DNA from: Firmicutes bacterium UBA2595
GTDB lineage: Bacteria; Bacillota; Thermincolia; Thermincolales; UBA2595
Assembly: GCA_002339745.1 (NCBI GenBank)
Contig: DDKP01000177.1
Span: 755 to 6,034 of the forward strand
DNA length: 5,280 nucleotides
Direction of reading: 5' to 3'
Position numbers and translations under genes: made by a program
The notes under the pieces: generated by a model
Told to the model about the DNA's origin: nothing
What the model saw: the letters and a program-made list of their open reading frames with translations, nothing else
Databases searched by the model: none
Part shown: one piece after another, positions 1 through 5,280 of the stretch
Layout: each line of letters begins with the position of its first letter
Position numbering within the stretch: the first letter of the stretch is position 1

Positions 1-360
1 ATCATCAGTTATTCTTCCGTCGCCGGGGTTAAAGGACTGCCGTTTGCCGTTCATTATACATGTGCGAAGTGGGGCGTCATCGCATTGACCAAGACCCTGG
101 CCCAGGAACTTGCCCCGTATAAAATAAGGGTCAACAGCATCAGCCCGGGTACCTGCGCTACCGGCATGGTGGCCGGACTTGCCGAGGAGATGGGCATGGA
201 TTATGAAGATGCGTGTAAGGAACTGAGCTCCGGTCACCTTATATGCGAGGTGATCCCGCCTGAGGCTACAGCTGCTGCCGCATTATGGCTGGCATCGGAT
301 GATTCCCAGTATGTGACCGGTCATAACCTTTTAGTTGACGGCGGATGGTCGTCCACCTAA
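1..360 (+). CDS. Short-chain dehydrogenase/reductase, 5'-truncated by window edge (possibly mycofactocin-linked)
   Basis: The C-terminal 119 residues of a classical NAD(P)-dependent SDR are visible; the reading frame is open from base 1, so the N-terminal Rossmann half with TGxxxGxG lies outside. Visible landmarks in order are the catalytic Ser region (SYSSVAG), the catalytic pair in YTCAK (Tyr and Lys four apart), the helix ending in LAQELAPYKIRVNSISPG, and the C-terminal signature LWLASDDSQYVTG followed by VDGG. The enzyme should oxidise an alcohol or reduce a carbonyl in the cytoplasm; the substrate cannot be read from this part. It lies 35 bp upstream of mftC in the same direction, which suggests a mycofactocin-coupled SDR, a family that holds NAD tightly and passes electrons to mycofactocin. 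However, the segment between SPG and LWLAS is short, as in FabG-like SDRs, and the diagnostic N-terminal insertion is not visible. SDR family is certain; the mycofactocin link is tentative. Confidence 0.9.
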   Translation: MISYSSVAGVKGLPFAVHYTCAKWGVIALTKTLAQELAPYKIRVNSISPGTCATGMVAGLAEEMGMDYEDACKELSSGHLICEVIPPEATAAAALWLASDDSQYVTGHNLLVDGGWSST

Positions 361-377
361 AATCTTACCTTATAAAT

Positions 378-388
378 GAGGAAGAAGG
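378..388 (+). promoter_or_regulatory. Ribosome binding site of mftC
   Basis: GAGGAAGAAGG is a purine-rich Shine-Dalgarno match ending 7 bases before the GTG at 396. It decides the start. The in-frame ATG at 345 lies inside the SDR gene without a good ribosome site, and the in-frame ATG at 432 has a GAAGG only about one base upstream, too close to work well. The ATG at 391 is in another frame and meets TGA after two codons. Confidence 0.7.
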
Positions 389-395
389 TCATGTT

Positions 396-1529
396 GTGAA
401 TTTAGACAGTGTTTATTCAATAGCCGAAGGTATGAAATTCCGGTACGAGGACTTTGGTGGGGTTGTTTACCAGCGGAATGGTGACTGCCTTCATTTCCTG
501 ACCTCACGTATGCCTATTGACCTTGAAACAAGACGGTTGCGGGCGCCTATTTGCCTGACCTGGCAGATTACAGGCAGGTGTAATCTTCGGTGTGTTCACT
601 GCCTGGCCGACAGTGACAGCGGTATGCGGGACGAGATGAACTTGAGCCAGATAAAGGGTTTTCTCGATGACCTGGCGGAAATGCAGGTTTTTTACATTAA
701 CGTTGGGGGAGGGGAGCCCCTTCTTCACCCTAACTTTTTTGAAATTATGGATTATGCAGTTGAAAAGGGTATCTATGTCCAGTTCAGTACGAACGGGACG
801 CTTGTCGACAGCACAGTTGCCTCCGAGGTTGCGAAACGGGGACTGCGGGTGCAGGTTAGTCTTGATGGCTGGCTGCCGTCAATAAATGATCCAATTCGCG
901 GCAAAGGATCTTTTCAAAAGGCTATTGACGCAATCCGGTTGCTTCGTGAACAAGACGTGGTTGTCGCCGTAAACTGTGTTGTTACCAGAACAAGTATCTC
1001 CGGACTTGACGAGATGCTGGAGTTGGCAACTTTTTATGGAGCTAAACTCAGGTTGTCCAGGCTGCGCCCAGCCGGCAGGGCCGCCGGAAAATGGCAGGAA
1101 CTGTCTCCTACCAGGGAACAGTATGTACGGCTGTATCGATGGTTAAAAAGACATCCGGAAGTCAGTACGGGTGACTCCTTCTTTTTCCTCTCACCACTGG
1201 GAGAACCGCTGCCGGGACTAAGCTTTTGCGGCGCGGGCAGATTAACTTGTTCTGTGGACCCCCGGGGTGATGTCTATCCCTGTCCGTTCACCATTGACCC
1301 GGCTATGGTGGTCGGGAATATCAAGGAACGTCCTTTGTCCCGGCTCTGGCGCGAGGCGGAACTGTTCCATCAAATCAGGACCGACGAACCCGATGCCTGT
1401 AAAGGTTGCCGCACTTACCGGAGGTGCCGCGGCGGCTGCCGCGGGGCTTCATACCTGAGGTTTGGTAACTGGAACATGCCCGATCCTGAATGTATAAGGG
1501 GGGAAGTAAGTGACAAAGTCTCAGTATAA
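396..1529 (+). CDS. mftC: Mycofactocin radical SAM maturase MftC, with MftB-like N-terminal extension
   Basis: This 377-residue protein starts at GTG. MftC uses S-adenosylmethionine and Fe-S clusters to decarboxylate the C-terminal Tyr of the MftA peptide and cross-link it to the preceding Val, an early step of mycofactocin synthesis in the cytoplasm. The radical SAM motif CNLRCVHC holds C62, C66 and C69; GGGEP follows at 104-108. The SPASM domain has C278, G291 and C296 (Cx12Gx4C), an extra C285, then C335-x2-C338-x5-C344-x3-C348 and C366, enough for two auxiliary clusters. Blocks such as APICLTW, MQVFY(I/V)N, IRGxGSF, RLRPxGR and GDSFF match mycobacterial MftC as I remember it, which makes the call specific rather than generic. 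Residues 5-38 resemble the beta-hairpin part of MftB; actinobacterial MftC starts almost directly at the radical SAM domain. The 3' end overlaps the next gene by 20 bp, implying co-translation. No mftA or separate mftB is in the window. Confidence 0.9.
   Translation: MNLDSVYSIAEGMKFRYEDFGGVVYQRNGDCLHFLTSRMPIDLETRRLRAPICLTWQITGRCNLRCVHCLADSDSGMRDEMNLSQIKGFLDDLAEMQVFYINVGGGEPLLHPNFFEIMDYAVEKGIYVQFSTNGTLVDSTVASEVAKRGLRVQVSLDGWLPSINDPIRGKGSFQKAIDAIRLLREQDVVVAVNCVVTRTSISGLDEMLELATFYGAKLRLSRLRPAGRAAGKWQELSPTREQYVRLYRWLKRHPEVSTGDSFFFLSPLGEPLPGLSFCGAGRLTCSVDPRGDVYPCPFTIDPAMVVGNIKERPLSRLWREAELFHQIRTDEPDACKGCRTYRRCRGGCRGASYLRFGNWNMPDPECIRGEVSDKVSV
408..509 (+). other. MftB/PqqD-like beta-hairpin segment fused to MftC
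   Basis: Residues 5-38 of the MftC protein run YSIAEGMKFRYEDFGG, then VVYQRNGD, then LHFLTSR. This follows the MftB pattern of a short strand, a polar turn with (P/D)-F-G, an aliphatic-Tyr strand, a turn, and an L-x-FL strand (in actinobacterial MftB roughly RPEPFGALxYH then LSFL). MftB is a RiPP recognition element (RRE) that binds the MftA leader and delivers it to MftC. Here only the three-strand portion is present; the three helices that normally follow are missing, and the chain passes after about 15 residues into the radical SAM barrel at APICLTW. The resemblance is by eye and from memory; a remnant of an mftB-mftC fusion is an inference. Confidence 0.6.
1496..1503 (+). promoter_or_regulatory. 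Ribosome binding site of the first FadH/OYE gene, inside mftC
   Basis: AAGGGGGG lies within the last codons of mftC, 6 bases before the GTG at 1510. It supports that GTG as the start, giving a 20-bp overlap between the two genes and suggesting translational coupling. The protein then begins 15 residues before the conserved GPLELQNRI block, the normal N-terminal length for this family. Confidence 0.65.
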
Positions 1530-3459
1530 AACACTCCTGTCCAAAATTACCATCGGACCCTTGGAGTTGCAGAACAGGATAATTTTCGGCTCCCATCCGA
1601 CAAATTTTGCCAGGAAGAACATGCTGACCGACCAGCATGTGGCGTATTACCGCGAAAGGGCCAAAGGCGGGGCTGGGATGATTGTTTTGGAAGAACAGCT
1701 GGTTCATCCGTCTGACCTGCCGTACGAAAAAGCCCCTTTCGGCTATTTAGATGATATAATTCCCGGATACCGCCGGGTGGCCGAGGAAGTTCATAAATAC
1801 GGGACTGTAGTGGTTGCCCAGCTTAACCACAGCGGGATGCAGTCAGAAGGAAGTACGGCTATGCGGGAGTTATGGGCTCCCAGTGCGGTTCCCGATGTAG
1901 TATCCCGGGAAGTCCCGAAAGCGATGGAAGAGTGTGATATCAAAGAAGTCATTGCGGGGTTTGCCAAAGCGGCCGGCCATGCTGTCGCCGGCGGTCTTGA
2001 CGGGATCGAAATAAATGCTGCCCAGTTTTCTTTAATCAGGCAGTTCATGTCACCGCTGACAAACCACAGAGCCGACTCCTATGGCGGCGATTTAACGAAC
2101 AGGTTGCGTTTTTGTGTGGAAGTTCTTGATGCTGTCAGAGATGTGTTGGGGAAGGGAAAACTGCTGGGTATCAGGCTTTGTGGCGACGAGTTTGCGCCAT
2201 GGGGAGGTCTTACCCCGCAGGATGCGGTTACGATTGCCCGGGAACTGGAAAAGTTAAGACTTCTCGATTACATAACCGTATCAGTGGGCAGCCTCTTTTC
2301 ACTGCACCTTTCTATGGCTACTTATTATAGTGAACCAGGCCCGGCTGTGCCTGTGGCCTCCCAGGTTAAAAAAGCCGTTAACGTTCCCGTGTTTGCGGAG
2401 GGGCGGATACACCGGCCGGAGTATGCTTCCAAAATTGTCGAAGAAGGTCTCGTCGACGGAGTATATATGAACCGGGCTTTGATCTGCGACCCGGAGTTGC
2501 CTGTCAAATTAAGACGCGGCGAGGAAGGCCGGATAAGGGAATGTCTCTCCTGCAATCAAGGTTGCCAAGTTCGCCGCAGTATGGGCAGACCTCTGTCGTG
2601 TATCTTAAACCCGCTGGCAGGAGTGGAGGCCAAAGAAGAAAACCGTGGTGTCAACCGCTGTGCGTCTCCCAAAGAAATTCTTGTGGTGGGTGGTGGACCG
2701 GGCGGAATGGAAGCTGCCAGAGTGGCCGCCATGCGCGGTCACCGGGTTTCCTTATGGGAGTCCGGGACTGACCTGGGAGGAGCAATGGCAGCCAATGATT
2801 CAATAACCGAAGTATCAAGAGTTCTTGAGGCATGGAAAGCGGAATTGGCGGTTTACGGGGTCAGGGTTGTCGCCGGTAAGCAGGGAAAACCGGACGATAT
2901 CTTATCTGAAAAACCGGATGCTGTCATCCTGGCCACGGGGTCAAAAACAATTCTCCCTGCTATTCCCGTTAAGGGGTGCAGCGTATTGTCAGCCCTGGAA
3001 GTTGTAAAGGGGCCGGTAGATAGAGAAAAAACCATCCTGTTCTGGGACGAAATTGGCGACCAGCTGATGGCCCGGGCTGTGGAGAAACTCATTTTGGCGG
3101 GGAGCAAGTTGTACTTTGTGACTCCTGATTTCTTTGCCGGAAGTAAACTGGCCCCGACGATGGAACTTACATCATGGAACCAGCGGCTAATGTCCGGTTT
3201 AAATGAAATTTTTACTTGTTCCAGAGTAACAGAGGTGGACGGAAACAAAGCTTTTATTGAAAACAAGTTCAGCGGCAAAACTCTGACCCTGAGCAGCATA
3301 GATTTATTCGTTTTCAACTGCTGGCCCAAACCCAATGAGGACTTGTATTGGTCTTTAAAAGACCGGGTCAAAGAGGTCTACCGGGTTGGAGACTGCTTGG
3401 CCCCGAGGGGAATCGGACCTGCAGTCAGAGAGGGGTACACAGTTGGGAGAAGTATTTAG
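1510..3459 (+). CDS. FadH/OYE-family FMN, 4Fe-4S, FAD oxidoreductase, mycofactocin-associated, first copy
   Basis: A 649-residue protein, close to E. coli FadH (2,4-dienoyl-CoA reductase, about 670). An FMN TIM barrel (about 5-340) shows NRIIFGSHPTNF, QLNHSG, the SPLTNHRADSYGG block and FAEGRI. The 4Fe-4S motif is C345-x2-C348-x3-C352-x11-C364. The FAD Rossmann fold begins with GGGPGG at 394-399, with E417 ending its second strand and ATGS at 475-478. The C-terminal FAD motif is VGDCLAPR with a downstream REGYTVG. Two features depart from FadH: the usual proton-donor Tyr is Ser at 174 in the segment NAAQFSLIRQF, and the second nucleotide-binding region (about 509-520) reads ILFWDEIGDQLM with no GxGxxG. 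Families of this type occur beside mycofactocin loci in Actinobacteria and Pelotomaculum (mycofactocin system FadH/OYE oxidoreductase 1 and 2); their role is not established. I cannot tell which of the two models fits. Gene-family call is sure; reaction and electron partner are unknown. Confidence 0.9.
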   Translation: MTKSQYKTLLSKITIGPLELQNRIIFGSHPTNFARKNMLTDQHVAYYRERAKGGAGMIVLEEQLVHPSDLPYEKAPFGYLDDIIPGYRRVAEEVHKYGTVVVAQLNHSGMQSEGSTAMRELWAPSAVPDVVSREVPKAMEECDIKEVIAGFAKAAGHAVAGGLDGIEINAAQFSLIRQFMSPLTNHRADSYGGDLTNRLRFCVEVLDAVRDVLGKGKLLGIRLCGDEFAPWGGLTPQDAVTIARELEKLRLLDYITVSVGSLFSLHLSMATYYSEPGPAVPVASQVKKAVNVPVFAEGRIHRPEYASKIVEEGLVDGVYMNRALICDPELPVKLRRGEEGRIRECLSCNQGCQVRRSMGRPLSCILNPLAGVEAKEENRGVNRCASPKEILVVGGGPGGMEAARVAAMRGHRVSLWESGTDLGGAMAANDSITEVSRVLEAWKAELAVYGVRVVAGKQGKPDDILSEKPDAVILATGSKTILPAIPVKGCSVLSALEVVKGPVDREKTILFWDEIGDQLMARAVEKLILAGSKLYFVTPDFFAGSKLAPTMELTSWNQRLMSGLNEIFTCSRVTEVDGNKAFIENKFSGKTLTLSSIDLFVFNCWPKPNEDLYWSLKDRVKEVYRVGDCLAPRGIGPAVREGYTVGRSI

Positions 3460-3460
3460 C

Positions 3461-3467
3461 AAAGGAG
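3461..3467 (+). promoter_or_regulatory. Ribosome binding site of the second FadH/OYE gene
   Basis: AAAGGAG sits 9 bases before the TTG at 3477. A second purine run, GGAGG at 3470-3474, is only two bases from the TTG and is probably too close to serve it. The ATG at 3481 is in another frame and reaches TAA after 15 codons. The next in-frame ATG falls at residue 134, deep in the barrel, so TTG at 3477 is the only reasonable start. Confidence 0.65.
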
Positions 3468-3476
3468 TTGGAGGAA

Positions 3477-5280
3477 TTGAATGCGGATTTCCCACATCTT
3501 TTCTCCCCGATACGAATTGGGCCGGTAACAATCAAAAACAGAATTGTATTCCCGGCTCATCTGACCAATTTCGCGGAAGACCACCTGCCTTCTGCAAGGC
3601 ATGCTTATTACTACGGCGAAAGAGCTCGGGGAGGAGCGGGATTGATTATAACCGAGGAACAGTCGGTCCATCCCACCGACTTAGCTTATGAAAAACTCAT
3701 TGACGCTTTTGACCCCAGGGTCATTCCGGGATACCGGAAGATTACATATGAAGTTCACCGCCACGGCGGAAAGATATTTGCCCAGCTCAATCACAACGGA
3801 CAGCAGGGATCCAGCGCCTATTCCAGGATACCTTTATGGGGTCCGTCAAGCGTTCCTGACCCGCTTTTCCGGGAAATGCCCAAAGCCATGGAAAAGGAGG
3901 ACATCCGGGAAGTTATCAGGGGTTTCTGCCTCGTTGCTGAACATGCCATGAAGGGTGGGTTTGATGGTTGCGAAGTCCAGGGTTCTCACGCCTCATTGCT
4001 GAGACAATTCATGTCACCGTTAACCAATGAAAGGACCGATCAATACGGCGGAAGTTTTGAAAACCGCATGCGTTTTACGGTTGAGGTAATGTCTGCCCTG
4101 CGCAGGGTTACCGGCCGGCATGTGGCCCTTGGGATCAGGTTGAGCGGGGACGAACTGGTGGACGGCGGCCTTACACTGGAGGACATGAAGAAGGTGGCGG
4201 CCTACCTCTGTGAACTAAAACTTGTTGATTTTATCAATACCAGTATTGCTAACTTCCACAATCTGTACATGGTTGAAGGATCGATGCACGTTCCGTTAGG
4301 TTATGGCACGTATATTTCCGCAGGCCTGAAAGAAGTGGTTGACGTACCGGTATTTGCCGCGGGCCGGATAAATGCGCCTGCTCAGGCGGAACGGATCCTG
4401 GCTTCGGGTCAGGCTGATATGGTCGGCATTGCCAGGGGACAGATCTGTGATCCGGAATTTGCCAATAAAGCGCTGCTCGGACTCCATGAAAAAATCCGCC
4501 AGTGCATTGCCTGCAACCAGTGTTGTGCCGCCAGGACAGGTCTCAACAGGGATCTCGGCTGTCTGCAGAATCCCGCTTCAGGCCGGGAAGAACTCTTTGG
4601 GTACCATACCATAACCAAACCGGCTAAAACCAAAAAAGTCATGGTGGTAGGCGGAGGGCCGGCAGGGTTGGAAGCAGCCAAAGAAGCTGCCCGCAGAGGC
4701 CACCGTGTTACGATTTACGAACGGGAGAAAACCCTGGGCGGTCAAATCAACTTATTAACCAGAGTACCCAACAGGGAAGAATTTTCCGATGTTATACGAA
4801 ACCAGACCATAGAGATGAAGGATTTTGAAATTGATATCCGGCTTGAGACCGAGGTGACTCCGGACCTGGTGGTAAAGGAGAAACCTGATGCTGTCATTGT
4901 GGCAACCGGGTCAGAAGCAGGGGCCTGCTATATACCAGGCGCCGATCAGCCTCACGTGATGACTTTCTATGAAGTGCTGGCGGGACGGGAGGTACCGGGC
5001 GAAAAAGTATTGATTATTGATGACATCGGTTTCCACCAGGGCAGCAGCACTGCGGAATACCTCAGTTACCTGCACAAAAAGGTATATATCTTAACGGCAG
5101 GCCTGTACGTTGCACCGGACCTTATGACTACTATGGACATTCAACTATGGTACAGGCGGGCCTTTGACCACGGTATCGAAATGATTACCAACAGTATCGT
5201 CAGGTCCATCGGACCAGACTCAGTAACCACCTTTAACCATTACAACGGCATGGAGACCGTGTTGGAAGGCATAACTGCAG
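3477..5280 (+). CDS. FadH/OYE-family FMN, 4Fe-4S, FAD oxidoreductase, mycofactocin-associated, second copy, 3'-truncated by window edge
   Basis: The frame stays open from TTG at 3477 to the last base, giving 601 visible residues; by comparison with the upstream paralogue about 40 to 50 are missing, including the C-terminal GDC FAD motif. Domains match the upstream copy: FMN barrel with NRIVFPAHLTNF, QLNHNG, SPLTNERTDQYGG and FAAGRI; 4Fe-4S motif C343-x2-C346-x3-C350-x11-C362, with an extra C349; FAD fold with GGGPAG at 392-397, E415 and ATGS at 476-479. In the active-site segment VQGSHASLLRQF the usual proton-donor Tyr is Ser (173), while H171 of the common HGAHGY pattern remains. The second nucleotide-binding region (about 511-523) reads VLIIDDIGFHQGS and lacks GxGxxG. 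The barrel looks roughly half identical to the upstream copy by eye, so the pair are old, diverged tandem paralogues. The gene starts 17 bp after its neighbour. Substrate and electron partner cannot be deduced. Confidence 0.9.
   Translation, partial: MNADFPHLFSPIRIGPVTIKNRIVFPAHLTNFAEDHLPSARHAYYYGERARGGAGLIITEEQSVHPTDLAYEKLIDAFDPRVIPGYRKITYEVHRHGGKIFAQLNHNGQQGSSAYSRIPLWGPSSVPDPLFREMPKAMEKEDIREVIRGFCLVAEHAMKGGFDGCEVQGSHASLLRQFMSPLTNERTDQYGGSFENRMRFTVEVMSALRRVTGRHVALGIRLSGDELVDGGLTLEDMKKVAAYLCELKLVDFINTSIANFHNLYMVEGSMHVPLGYGTYISAGLKEVVDVPVFAAGRINAPAQAERILASGQADMVGIARGQICDPEFANKALLGLHEKIRQCIACNQCCAARTGLNRDLGCLQNPASGREELFGYHTITKPAKTKKVMVVGGGPAGLEAAKEAARRGHRVTIYEREKTLGGQINLLTRVPNREEFSDVIRNQTIEMKDFEIDIRLETEVTPDLVVKEKPDAVIVATGSEAGACYIPGADQPHVMTFYEVLAGREVPGEKVLIIDDIGFHQGSSTAEYLSYLHKKVYILTAGLYVAPDLMTTMDIQLWYRRAFDHGIEMITNSIVRSIGPDSVTTFNHYNGMETVLEGITA

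Noticed and set aside
345..395. ATG at 345 as the start of mftC, inside the SDR gene
   Set aside because: It would bury the strong GAGGAAGAAGG site at 378-388 in coding sequence, has no good ribosome site of its own, and adds residues unlike MftC or MftB. GTG at 396 fits better.
361..395. Possible promoter or terminator between the SDR gene and mftC
   Set aside because: The 35 bases are AT-richer (TTATAAAT) but show no paired -35/-10 boxes and no hairpin with a T run; the ribosome site of mftC takes up much of the gap.
2853..3371. 172-codon open frame on the minus strand
   Set aside because: It lies wholly opposite the FAD half of the first FadH/OYE gene, has no recognisable domain, and is best explained as a shadow of the real frame.
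3386..3951. Short plus-strand frames (3386-3691, 3688-3951) over the start of the second FadH/OYE gene, suggesting a frameshift
   Set aside because: The frame from TTG 3477 was translated without interruption to the window end and matches the family throughout, so the gene is not broken; the short frames are shadows.
1510..5280. The tandem FadH/OYE genes as a recent duplication or assembly artefact
   Set aside because: The two proteins differ at about half of barrel positions by eye and more in the FAD half, and the DNA shows no long identical stretch, so they are ancient paralogues.

Overview
The window looks like a chromosomal segment of an anaerobic Firmicute, most plausibly a Peptococcaceae-type organism such as Pelotomaculum or Desulfotomaculum. 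That placement is an inference from three things: strong AGGAGG-like ribosome binding sites, frequent GTG/TTG starts, and gene content I recall from mycofactocin loci in that group. Base composition is about half G+C by eye. All genes lie on the plus strand, tightly packed, and form one operon segment cut at both ends.

Layout: (1) 1-360, the C-terminal part of a short-chain dehydrogenase/reductase (SDR). (2) 396-1529, a radical SAM/SPASM protein that closely matches MftC, the mycofactocin maturase. It carries an unusual N-terminal segment resembling the beta-hairpin half of MftB, the PqqD-like precursor-recognition partner. (3) 1510-3459, a complete FadH/old-yellow-enzyme (OYE) type oxidoreductase with FMN barrel, 4Fe-4S motif and FAD domain. 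(4) 3477 to the window end, a diverged paralogue of the same enzyme, open at the 3' edge. The only gaps are 35 bp (SDR to mftC) and 17 bp (between the two oxidoreductases); mftC and the first oxidoreductase overlap by 20 bp. I see no RNA genes, mobile elements, CRISPR arrays or terminators.

Likely joint role: MftC modifies the C-terminal Val-Tyr of a ribosomal peptide (MftA, not in this window) on the way to the redox cofactor mycofactocin. SDRs of mycofactocin loci use it as electron acceptor for a non-exchangeable NAD. FadH/OYE-like proteins are known neighbours of mycofactocin loci, but their function is, to my knowledge, not established. Both copies here have Ser in place of the usual OYE proton-donor Tyr and lack a recognisable glycine-rich NAD(P)H motif in the second nucleotide-binding region. 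This leads to the main hypothesis offered here: they may be electron-transfer flavoproteins serving mycofactocin rather than ordinary NADPH-dependent enoate reductases.
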